From assembly GCA_027297435.1 (NCBI GenBank), contig JAPUIA010000275.1, positions 1 through 64,000 on the forward strand: DNA of 64,000 nt. Reading direction: 5' to 3'. A program made the translations under genes and the position numbers. This document shows positions 29,135-36,434 of the stretch, one piece after another. A model generated the notes under the pieces. It saw nothing but the letters and a program-made list of their open reading frames with translations, searched no databases and was not told where the DNA came from. The first letter of the stretch is position 1, and each line of letters starts with the position of its first letter. This DNA is from Gammaproteobacteria bacterium (GTDB lineage Bacteria; Pseudomonadota; Gammaproteobacteria; Pseudomonadales; Azotimanducaceae).

Positions 29135-30529
29135 ATGACCGATCTACACTACCTGACACTTTCCGATGTCTGCCGGCGCGTGAAGAGCGGCGAGTTCACA
29201 TCCCTGCAGGTGACTGAGGCACTGTTGACGCGGGTCGATGCACTCGACGGCGAGCTGCGAAGTTTCGCGCGAGTCACGCGCGACCAGGCGCTGCAGGCCG
29301 CCGAGCGACTCGACGGGGAGCGCCACGAAGGCAAACCGTTGGGGGCGTTGCATGGTGTGCCGATCGCGGTCAAGGATCTGCTCGACACGCGAGGCGTCGT
29401 CACCGCTAGCGGTACCAAGGTGATGAGCGAAAACGTGCCCGAAGAAGATGCAACCGTCGTTGCCCGATTGCAGGAGGCTGGCGCGGTGATCATCGGTAAG
29501 ACGCAATTGACCGAAGGCGCTTTCAGCACCCACCATCCGGATATCGGACCGCCCCGAAATCCGTGGAATCGGGATCGTTGGCCCGGCGTCTCTTCTTCCG
29601 GCTCCGGCGTCTCGGTGGCTGCCGGGCTGGCCTATGGTGCGCTTGGGTCCGATACCGGAGGCAGCATCCGTTTCCCCAGCGCGGCCTGCGGGCTCGTGGG
29701 TATCAAGCCCACGTACGGACGGGTCAGCCGTCACGGCGCCTTTCCCCTGGCGGAATCTCTGGATCACATCGGGCCGATGACGCGCAACGTCGAGGACGCG
29801 GCGAGAATGCTGCAGGTGATTGCCGGTGTGGACGCGCGTGATGCAACGACGATCGAAGATTCGGTACCCAACTATTCGGCCATGCTGGCCACATCGGTCC
29901 AGGGGTTCAGCATCGGGGTGGATTGGGAATACGTCTCGACCGGCGTCGATCCTGCCGTTGTTGAGGTGGTACGCGACGCCATCCAGGTCTTCAAGGCGCT
30001 TGGGGCGGACCTCCATGAGGTGACGTTGCCTGCCGCATATCGACGGTTGATCAAAGAGTGGGGCATCACCTGTTCGGTCGAGTGCGTTCGAGCCCATCGC
30101 GCGACCTATCCATCATGCAAGGCGGACTACGGTCCGGTGTTGGCGGGCTTTTTGGATGCGGGTCTCGCGGCCGACCGCGAAGCCTATGATGCCTTGGAGG
30201 CGTTGCGGGTCGAGTTCCGATCCGAATTGGATGCGTTGTTGAATCGCGTCGATGCGTTGATTGTGCCGACCATGATCTCGCCGACACCGACCTGGGAGAG
30301 CATCAACAAGATCGTGCAGAGCGACGACGGGATAGCCGATTTCGTCACGTTTACCTCGCCATTCAACTACTCTGGACATCCGACCATCACGCTGCCCGCG
30401 GGGCTAGACGAGGACGGCCTCCCCAAATCGTTTCAGCTGGTTGGTCGCTGGTTGGGAGAGCCAAGTTTGATTCGCGCCGGCTCGGTTTACGAGGCGGCGT
30501 TGGGTTTCGATGAGCACCCGTTGCCGTGA
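29135..30529 (+). CDS. Amidase (amidase-signature family, GatA-like)
   Basis: A 464-residue amidase-signature enzyme. Lys80 (AVKDLL) and the nucleophile Ser177 (DTGGS) are intact. The cis-Ser loop reads GVSSSGSG instead of GGSSGGS, with Ser153 in the expected place 24 residues before Ser177. It is 11 bp after the FAD-linked oxidase and probably co-transcribed. An amide or carbamate of a hydroxyacid is a speculative substrate class. The absence of GatB and GatC argues against the tRNA amidotransferase. Confidence 0.9.
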   Translation: MTDLHYLTLSDVCRRVKSGEFTSLQVTEALLTRVDALDGELRSFARVTRDQALQAAERLDGERHEGKPLGALHGVPIAVKDLLDTRGVVTASGTKVMSENVPEEDATVVARLQEAGAVIIGKTQLTEGAFSTHHPDIGPPRNPWNRDRWPGVSSSGSGVSVAAGLAYGALGSDTGGSIRFPSAACGLVGIKPTYGRVSRHGAFPLAESLDHIGPMTRNVEDAARMLQVIAGVDARDATTIEDSVPNYSAMLATSVQGFSIGVDWEYVSTGVDPAVVEVVRDAIQVFKALGADLHEVTLPAAYRRLIKEWGITCSVECVRAHRATYPSCKADYGPVLAGFLDAGLAADREAYDALEALRVEFRSELDALLNRVDALIVPTMISPTPTWESINKIVQSDDGIADFVTFTSPFNYSGHPTITLPAGLDEDGLPKSFQLVGRWLGEPSLIRAGSVYEAALGFDEHPLP

Positions 30530-30602
30530 GGAGGGCCCATGTTGGCAAATAGCGGCCGACTTAGAGGCACCGTCAGCGTAGTACTTCATACACCCTCACT
30601 AC

Positions 30603-30645
30603 TGGGGTAGGAGCGGCTTAGGCCGTTGGCAACCGCGATTCTAGA
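30603..30645. repeat. REP-like intergenic repeat
   Basis: The interval reads GGTAGGAGCGGCTTAGGCCG, a short spacer, then ACCGCGATTC. It matches the GTAGGAGCGGCTT...CGCGAT REP family of Pseudomonas and Xanthomonas relatives, with a partial stem GGCTTAGGCC. It lies between the convergent amidase and isoprenylcysteine-methyltransferase-like genes, the usual setting for REP elements. Confidence 0.6.
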
Positions 30646-30658
30646 GGTACCTTTAGGT

Positions 30659-31105
30659 CTAGCACCAACGCCGAACGTTGTCTTTGTAGGTAACGTAGTC
30701 AGCGCCAAACGTCTCTTCCATCAGCACCTCCTCCTTGACGACGAAGCGTTGACGGATGATGAAGAAGAACACGGGAAACACGATCCACGGCAGGGGCTCA
30801 TTGCACACGAACCCCGTGCCGATGAGAAACGCGAACATGCCCGTGTACATCGGATTGCGTGAGAATGCGAACGTCCCGTCGGTCACCAACGCCGACGACT
30901 CGGTGAGCGGAACGATGTTCGTCTCGGCTCTCTTGAACTGTATTGCGGCGCTGCCTGCCAAGACCAGGCCTGCACCCATCAAGGTCAATCCCGTCCACAG
31001 CGCCCACGGTCCCGCCAACGTTAGGTTCGTGGCGTAGCTCAGCGCCACCATCGCCAGCAGCGCAACAAAAAAGTAGTGCGGGGGCAAGATCTTGGGTGGC
31101 GCCAT
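30659..31105 (-). CDS. Isoprenylcysteine methyltransferase-like membrane protein
   Basis: A 148-residue integral membrane protein with four hydrophobic helices. The C-terminal half carries the SRNPMYTG motif and the EE...FG..Y..Y.....RW pattern of the ICMT/phospholipid-methyltransferase-like family (PEMT/DUF1295 superfamily), which binds SAM at the membrane face. The bacterial substrate could be a lipid or quinone precursor. It lies 20 bp after the Spy-like gene on the same strand. Confidence 0.83.
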   Translation of the reverse strand: MAPPKILPPHYFFVALLAMVALSYATNLTLAGPWALWTGLTLMGAGLVLAGSAAIQFKRAETNIVPLTESSALVTDGTFAFSRNPMYTGMFAFLIGTGFVCNEPLPWIVFPVFFFIIRQRFVVKEEVLMEETFGADYVTYKDNVRRWC

Positions 31106-31125
31106 ATTTGCGTTCTATGCCTCGT

Positions 31126-31593
31126 TCAGTGGTGGTACTCGATCCAGCCGTCGAGATCGGCCTGTTGTTCCGGCGTAAGCGCAGTATAGAAACCCTCGAA
31201 TGCCGGCCTCAATTCTGCGATCGCTTGTTCGCTGCGTCCGAGTATCGATTGCAAGGATGCAAGACCATCGTCTACGGAAGCTAAGCTTACCGCATTGCAC
31301 GTCTCGACCGCGTCTACCCGCCATCGTTCCAGCACCTCGATCACCGGTTCCAGAGCAATGTCCTGTGCGTCGTCGAGATCCAGTTCGGCGCTTATCGACG
31401 CTCGTACGTGGCGCGTGTGTTTAGCGTCCAAGCGGGCACAGTGATCACCGGTGGCCGATGCTCCACCGTGGCGCATCAAGCCGTGGGCGAGTGCCGCTTC
31501 GGGCCAAAAGGTCGAAGCGGCGAAGACGCCAATTAGGGTCAATACGGCAAGCGTGGTGAGAACCGTGGTTACGACGATTTGCAATTGGTTCAT
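31126..31593 (-). CDS. Spy/CpxP-like periplasmic protein
   Basis: A 155-residue protein with one N-terminal anchor or signal segment (residues 6-28) followed by a helical domain. The LTPEQQADL sequence near the end is the LTxxQ motif of Spy/CpxP and related zinc-resistance chaperones. A looser copy is in the first half. It is divergent from a response-regulator/kinase pair, as cpxP is from cpxRA, and may be induced by that system. The histidine-rich lead (LMRHGG, KHTRH) could bind metal. No chaperone activity is proven. Confidence 0.72.
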   Translation of the reverse strand: MNQLQIVVTTVLTTLAVLTLIGVFAASTFWPEAALAHGLMRHGGASATGDHCARLDAKHTRHVRASISAELDLDDAQDIALEPVIEVLERWRVDAVETCNAVSLASVDDGLASLQSILGRSEQAIAELRPAFEGFYTALTPEQQADLDGWIEYHH

Positions 31594-31754
31594 GGCAGAT
31601 CCTTGGGTTTCTGATCGAAGGGATCGTGAGCATGATCGACGTACCGGTGTATTAGGTCTCTCAACGATCTCGCTTTGTAACAGTCGATTGCAGAATCGGC
31701 TTTTGGCAACAGGTTGTTACCCATTGACCGGGTGGCGGCCGATATAATCGCGCG

Positions 31755-32462
31755 ATGCCGGAAATGCCCCAAATACTGCTGGTGGACGACGACGCTGAAA
31801 TCCGTCAACTGATCACCGCCTACCTGCAAATGCACGGGTATGAGGTGGTCGCCGTGGGTGACGGACGCGCCATGAGGAGCGCGCTTGGCGAACAAGATGT
31901 CGCACTGGTGTTGCTCGACGTGATGTTGCCGGGCGACGACGGCTTGACGCTCTGCCGAGAGCTGCGTGACCTCGGCAACCTACCGATCATCCTGCTCACG
32001 GCCCTCTCGGAAGAGAGCGATCGCGTGGTCGGGTTGGAGATGGGCGCCGACGATTACCTCACGAAACCGTTCAGCCAACGCGAGCTGCTTGCACGCATTC
32101 GTGCCGTACTGCGTCGCAGCCAAGACCAGCTGGCCGTGCATCGCGTTGCGCTCGACGAAGCGTACGGATTTGCCGGCTGGGTTTTGGCGCCCGCCAAACG
32201 CGAACTTAGAAATCCACAGGGTGTCGTCGTGTCGCTGACGGGCGGCGAGTTCGATCTGCTGGTCGCTTTCGTGCGCCACCCCGGACGCGTCATGAACCGG
32301 GATCAACTCTTGGAACTCACGAAGGGACGGAACGCTCAGCCGTTCGATCGCAGTATTGATGTTCAGTTGTCACGCTTGCGCAAGAAACTCGGCCCAACAG
32401 AACTCATCAAGACCGTACGCGGTGGTGGCTACCTACTCTCGGTGGAAGTGACCGATGGTTGA
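31755..32462 (+). CDS. OmpR-family response regulator
   Basis: A 235-residue two-component regulator. The receiver domain has the acidic pocket D11-D12 (LVDDD), the phospho-acceptor Asp55 (LLDVMLPG) and a conserved lysine in LTKPFSQ. The C-terminal winged helix (about 130-235) ends KTVRGGGYLLSVE. It overlaps the histidine kinase by 8 nt. In the 161-bp divergent gap to the Spy-like gene, a GGCAACA...TGTTACC inverted repeat (31705-31721) is a possible binding site. Confidence 0.92.
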   Translation: MPEMPQILLVDDDAEIRQLITAYLQMHGYEVVAVGDGRAMRSALGEQDVALVLLDVMLPGDDGLTLCRELRDLGNLPIILLTALSEESDRVVGLEMGADDYLTKPFSQRELLARIRAVLRRSQDQLAVHRVALDEAYGFAGWVLAPAKRELRNPQGVVVSLTGGEFDLLVAFVRHPGRVMNRDQLLELTKGRNAQPFDRSIDVQLSRLRKKLGPTELIKTVRGGGYLLSVEVTDG

Positions 32463-33762
32463 GTCAAAGAGGCAGCCGGCGAGTCAGTTCACTCGGCTGG
32501 CGGTGGGCATCACGGTCGGGTTCGTGTTGCTGCACCTGGGTTTGCACTTCTTCTATGCGCACGAGCGCATGGTGGCGAATACCTTGACGTTTGCCAAGTC
32601 GACGTTCGATCGGTCGCTGGCCGTTGCGGAATTGCAACTCACTCATCCCGATATCGCCGCCCGCTTGACGGGACCTGAGTTCAGTTTGGAGAACATCGAT
32701 GCACCCCTCGTCATACCGCAGCGGCCATGGCCGCATAGCGACGAGGTGCGTGAGGGGTTGTTGGTTTATCTCGACGCGATTGGATTTGTCGGCGCAGCGG
32801 ATGTGCGATTGTGGTTTGGTGGTGGCAGAGGGCCGCCGCGGTTGGTGATGCAGATACCGATACAGGATCGTTGGCTCAAGGTCGAGGCAGGGACCACCAC
32901 CACGTCATGGGGGCATAGTATGGCCGGTGTGTTCTGGACCACGATGATTGCGGTCATGGTATGGCTCGGGGTGTTGTGGGCGACTCGACGCGTGACACGG
33001 CACCTACCGCGGTTTGCCGTCGCGGCTGAGAACCTGGGCACGACGCGGGTCGCAGACCCGTTGCCTGAAAACCAGGGCCCGCGAGAGATACGCCATGCCA
33101 GTCGTGCTTTCAACGAGATGCAGCAGCGCGTGCAGAACTATCTCGAACAGCGAACCAGGATGCTCGCTGCGTTCTCGCACGATCTTAGGACCTTGGTGAC
33201 CCGCCTACAGCTGCGCACCGCGCTGATCGACGATACCACGCAGCGCGGTAAGGCCGAACAGGACATCGCCGCGGTGACCGCTATTCTCGATGAAAGCCTC
33301 ATCTATGCACGCGACGAGCAGAGCCAAGAGGCCGATACTGACATCGATCTGTCATCGTTGTTGCAGACACTGGTGGATGGCGCTATAGATCAGGGTCATG
33401 TGGCGGATTTTGAAGGTGCAAGCGACGTGTTATGTACGGGCCAACCGAGCGCGCTCACTCGCGCATTTGCGAACCTGATTGATAACGCCATTCACTACGG
33501 CAACAGCGCTACCGTACGGTTGGTTGAACACGAGGCGCACCTAGTCGTCGATATTGTCGATCAGGGACCGGGTATTCCGGCGCGTGATCACGAAAAGGTG
33601 CTCGAGCCTTACGTGCGCATGGACGCGTCGCGTAGCCGCGAAACGGGCGGTACCGGTCTCGGGCTTGCCATCGTGCACAACGTCGTGACCCGGCACTCGG
33701 GTTCGCTCACATTCCATCACGAGTCCGACGGTTTCTATGCAACCGTAACATTGCCCCGCTAG
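32455..33762 (+). CDS. Sensor histidine kinase (EnvZ-like)
   Basis: A 435-residue inner-membrane kinase. A first helix at about 15-35 and a second at about 155-180 frame a periplasmic sensor loop of roughly 120 residues, followed by HAMP, HisKA and HATPase_c domains. The phospho-acceptor is His242 in the H-box SHDLRTLV, where the common SHDLRTPL has leucine in place of proline. The N-box FANLIDNAIHYG and G-boxes DQGPGIP and GGTGLGLAI are intact. It pairs with the regulator just upstream. Confidence 0.92.
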   Translation: MVESKRQPASQFTRLAVGITVGFVLLHLGLHFFYAHERMVANTLTFAKSTFDRSLAVAELQLTHPDIAARLTGPEFSLENIDAPLVIPQRPWPHSDEVREGLLVYLDAIGFVGAADVRLWFGGGRGPPRLVMQIPIQDRWLKVEAGTTTTSWGHSMAGVFWTTMIAVMVWLGVLWATRRVTRHLPRFAVAAENLGTTRVADPLPENQGPREIRHASRAFNEMQQRVQNYLEQRTRMLAAFSHDLRTLVTRLQLRTALIDDTTQRGKAEQDIAAVTAILDESLIYARDEQSQEADTDIDLSSLLQTLVDGAIDQGHVADFEGASDVLCTGQPSALTRAFANLIDNAIHYGNSATVRLVEHEAHLVVDIVDQGPGIPARDHEKVLEPYVRMDASRSRETGGTGLGLAIVHNVVTRHSGSLTFHHESDGFYATVTLPR

Positions 33763-33768
33763 CCCGGG

Positions 33769-34404
33769 ATGCGCTGGTTGTGTCTCATCGGTTTGCTGCT
33801 CGTCGGCTTGACGTTCGTCGCGCCCCTCTCGTCGGGGGGCGGTTGGTTCTGGGACATAGGCAACTGGTTGGGGTTCGCGGCCCTTGCCCTGATGCTGTAC
33901 CTGTTCATCGACAGCGGCCGCGGCCGCGGCGTCAAGCGCCACCAGTCGCTGGCGTGGTTAGCCGTCGGTGCCGCAGGGTGCCATGCGGTCTACTTCGTCG
34001 TTTTGGATGCGACCCTCATCGAATACCTAAAACCGACCATGCCCATTTATATGGCCATCGGCATTCTTGCGCTGGTGTTGCTCCTCGTCACGGCTATCAC
34101 CTCGATAACCGCGGTCCGGAGGCGCTTGTACGCTAATCGCGACGAGTTCAAGAGTCTGCATTGGTGGTTCTCGGCGTTACTTCTCGCCACCGCCGGATAT
34201 CATGTCATCGGTAGCGCCTTCTACTACAACAACACCCTGCAGATGCTGTTGCTGGCGATATTGTTCGCCGGTTTGGCGCTCTGGTCGCGCTCTCATCTCA
34301 GCGTTCCCACGGTCACTCACCGCTCGCCGTCGAGTGCTATCAGGTGGGCTGTCGGCGTGTTGGTGGCGATCGGAATCGTGTTCGTCTTACCGAGAAATCT
34401 TTGA
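33769..34404 (+). CDS. Six-helix membrane protein, ferric-reductase/cytochrome-b-like
   Basis: A 211-residue protein with about six transmembrane helices. Histidines recur in or next to helices (KRHQSLAW, CHAVYF, SLHWWFSA, GYHVIG), the pattern expected of a b-type heme membrane domain of the ferric-reductase-like (FRE) kind. It lies 6 bp after the kinase and its stop overlaps the ATG of a tetraheme cytochrome (TGATG), so an electron-transfer partnership is likely. The family call is from the helix and histidine pattern only. Confidence 0.6.
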   Translation: MRWLCLIGLLLVGLTFVAPLSSGGGWFWDIGNWLGFAALALMLYLFIDSGRGRGVKRHQSLAWLAVGAAGCHAVYFVVLDATLIEYLKPTMPIYMAIGILALVLLLVTAITSITAVRRRLYANRDEFKSLHWWFSALLLATAGYHVIGSAFYYNNTLQMLLLAILFAGLALWSRSHLSVPTVTHRSPSSAIRWAVGVLVAIGIVFVLPRNL

Positions 34405-34754
34405 TGCGTTGGTGGTTGGGGTTCGCTGTGGTGCTCGTGATGGGGATTGTCGGTTTCGGGTTGTCTGATGGTCACAGCGACTTGGTCGCGGCGGCCGAAT
34501 CGCTGCCGGTGAACTTCGCCCACAAAGACCATCAGGCACAGAATTGTGTGGCGTGCCACCACAATTTCATAGACGCAACGGGTAGTGGCTTATGCTTCGA
34601 CTGCCACGAGCGGTCTGCAGATGTTGCCTTCCTGATCGAGGCGCAGTTCCACGATCTGTGCCGTGGTTGTCACATGGAGAAGGCGGCGTTGGGAGAGGAG
34701 CACGGACCTACCCGGCAATGTCACGACTGTCACGTTCCCGACCCGTTCCCTTGA
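34404..34754 (+). CDS. Tetraheme cytochrome c (class III-like)
   Basis: A 116-residue protein anchored or exported by an N-terminal helix (residues 4-20). Four CXXCH heme sites are at 48-52 (CVACH), 64-68 (CFDCH), 86-90 (CRGCH) and 106-110 (CHDCH). Extra histidines (40, 43, 53, 83, 100) can serve as distal ligands. It should carry electrons in the periplasm, probably accepting them from the six-helix partner encoded just upstream. The start at 34404 overlaps the preceding stop. Its 3' end overlaps a convergent gene by 47 bp. Confidence 0.88.
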   Translation: MRWWLGFAVVLVMGIVGFGLSDGHSDLVAAAESLPVNFAHKDHQAQNCVACHHNFIDATGSGLCFDCHERSADVAFLIEAQFHDLCRGCHMEKAALGEEHGPTRQCHDCHVPDPFP

Positions 34755-35151
34755 GGGCCGGTTGCGGCTGAGTAGTAGCAGTTGTGCGCGGCGTCTTCCA
34801 GAACGTTTGGTTGAGAACCCCGATCACAAGCACGGCGATCGCGAGATCGGTTACCACATAGGTCGCGATATCGGCGAACGGGTTGCCCATAAAGTTGAGC
34901 TCTATCGCGTTGCACAGTGCATAGGTCGCGGCATAGGCAATACCATACTTGACGGGATCGGCCCGATAGATCGGCCATAGCAGCAAGGCTTGTATCGATA
35001 CCACGACAAAAACCACGGGCACGATGCCGTGTAGCCAGAAATTGCCGGTCACGTCCAGAAAACGGCCGCTGAGATCGAGCCACGTCACCATGCCGATTTC
35101 TCCGCCGAGCACGCTCAGCAACCCGACGAAGATGACAAGCGCAAGCTTCAC
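34708..35151 (-). CDS. Hypothetical four-helix membrane protein
   Basis: A 147-residue protein with four hydrophobic helices (about 3-22, 38-60, 70-88, 95-113) and a hydrophilic C-terminal tail of about 30 residues. I do not recognise a family. It ends inside the convergent cytochrome gene, overlapping it by 47 bp. Its ATG overlaps the stop of the phosphatase-like gene by 4 nt, so it is the last gene of a three-gene operon. Confidence 0.7.
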   Translation of the reverse strand: MKLALVIFVGLLSVLGGEIGMVTWLDLSGRFLDVTGNFWLHGIVPVVFVVVSIQALLLWPIYRADPVKYGIAYAATYALCNAIELNFMGNPFADIATYVVTDLAIAVLVIGVLNQTFWKTPRTTATTQPQPALKGTGRERDSRDIAG

Positions 35152-35714
35152 TCGGCTTCGTCGGTGGCGACTGTGAGCGGCACGCCCATAAAACCCTGCA
35201 AGGGTAGTTCGCCAAAGTTGATGGCTTGTCCATGGCGCACTGCCTCAGGCAGAGACAAATTGCGATGCTTTACGAGATAGGCCGTCCACAGGTGGCTGGC
35301 GCGCCACGCGACGGTGCAATGCAGCAACGTCTTGCCTTCGGATGCGGCCAGCGCCGCGGCAAATCGATCGACCGCCTCTGGCGTGTAAGGCGTATCGGGT
35401 CCGCCGAGCGGGATGTGCACATACCGCATGCCGAGTGTCTGTACCTTGGCCTCTTCGTCGAACGGTACGATGTTGCGGTTATCCATCTCGCGGTGTGTGC
35501 GCAGGTTGATCACCGTGGTAACACCTTGCTCCCGCATGCGTTCAAGCGCCGGTTGTGTTGGCTGCCCGGCAATGAAAACGTCTCCGGATTTGACGAGTAT
35601 CTGCTGGAACCCCGCAGCATCCAGCTTCTCGGGAAACGGTGTATCTGCGGATGCAGGTGCTGCCGCGACAAGACAGACCGCGAGCCAACTGCAACACCGC
35701 ATGAGTGTGTTCAT
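35148..35714 (-). CDS. Exported protein-tyrosine-phosphatase-like protein
   Basis: A 188-residue protein with an N-terminal signal peptide (cleavage near APASA, about residue 23). The dual-specificity-phosphatase CX5R loop is seen as HCTVAWRAS, and FIAGQPTQPALERMREQG plus VINLRTHRE match the DSP-like/BLH subfamily of small bacterial phosphatases. It should act in the periplasm. The loop has Trp and Ala where many phosphatases have Gly, so activity is not assured. It lies between two small membrane-protein genes with 4-nt overlaps on both sides. Confidence 0.78.
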   Translation of the reverse strand: MNTLMRCCSWLAVCLVAAAPASADTPFPEKLDAAGFQQILVKSGDVFIAGQPTQPALERMREQGVTTVINLRTHREMDNRNIVPFDEEAKVQTLGMRYVHIPLGGPDTPYTPEAVDRFAAALAASEGKTLLHCTVAWRASHLWTAYLVKHRNLSLPEAVRHGQAINFGELPLQGFMGVPLTVATDEAE

Positions 35715-36151
35715 GATGGGTCTTCGGCCATTCGCTTGGTTCTAGATCGCACCCAAAAAAGGCTCAAGCCTCCGGTGGCGATGGCAACGATGAGGGGCGC
35801 GGCCAGGTCGCTCGGGACGATGATCGGTACAGGCAGGGAGGTGCTTAGTACGGCTACCACCACGAAGGGGCCGGTCGCGAGTAGGAACCCAATCGCCGAA
35901 ACCGTAACCTTGAGTTTGGGTGCGATGAGTGACGGAACCGTTACAAGACCCATCGCAGCGAGTATCACACCCGCGTAGATGATCGTCTCGAGTGCGGTAG
36001 TGTGCCAGGAAGCCACGCAGGAACTGGCCGCAAAGCTATCGGCGGCACAGTTTTGGTCGGCGATGTCGACCGCGAACAGTCCCCCATAAATCACGATTGT
36101 CACGACCAATGCGGCCGATACGGGTACCAGCAACCACCGTAGAAAAGTCAT
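35711..36151 (-). CDS. Hypothetical four-helix membrane protein
   Basis: A 146-residue protein with four transmembrane helices and a short loop after helix one with two cysteines (residues about 35 and 45) that could form a disulfide on the outer face. No family is recognised. It is the first gene of a three-gene operon with the exported phosphatase and another four-helix protein, and its stop overlaps the phosphatase ATG by 4 nt. Confidence 0.68.
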   Translation of the reverse strand: MTFLRWLLVPVSAALVVTIVIYGGLFAVDIADQNCAADSFAASSCVASWHTTALETIIYAGVILAAMGLVTVPSLIAPKLKVTVSAIGFLLATGPFVVVAVLSTSLPVPIIVPSDLAAPLIVAIATGGLSLFWVRSRTKRMAEDPS

Positions 36152-36434
36152 TCTGTCTTCCGCTGCCAGAGCAGTGGCAATGTCTTACGTTTTTGCCTGG
36201 GAATCAAGAGCACCTCTGACAACCTCGCGTTCGGCCGTCCTCCTTTCGGCCGTCAGGGATTCGGAAACCAACTCGCCGGTCTCTTATGGTAAAGGAGGAG
36301 TTGCCCCAGAGACGACCGCGGCAATCGGAGATTGCGGGCCCTGACGCCTGCAGGGGTATCGCCTGCAACGCGAAATGACAGCGATCGGTTCAAGGCAAAA
36401 CAGGCCAATCCGTTGGCCCAACGAGCAGCAAGCG
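36152..36434. other. Intergenic gap without a recognised gene
   Basis: This 283-bp stretch lies upstream of the membrane-protein/phosphatase operon and downstream of the benzoate-CoA ligase. It contains a short direct repeat, TTCGGCCGTC, separated by a few bases near 36230-36255, and small palindromes such as CCCTGACGCCTGCAGGG. I see no convincing open frame, RNA gene or classic terminator. Confidence 0.5.

Noticed and set aside
29144-30097. 317-codon frame antisense to the amidase
   Set aside because: The amidase triad is intact on the other strand, and the antisense frame shows no motif.
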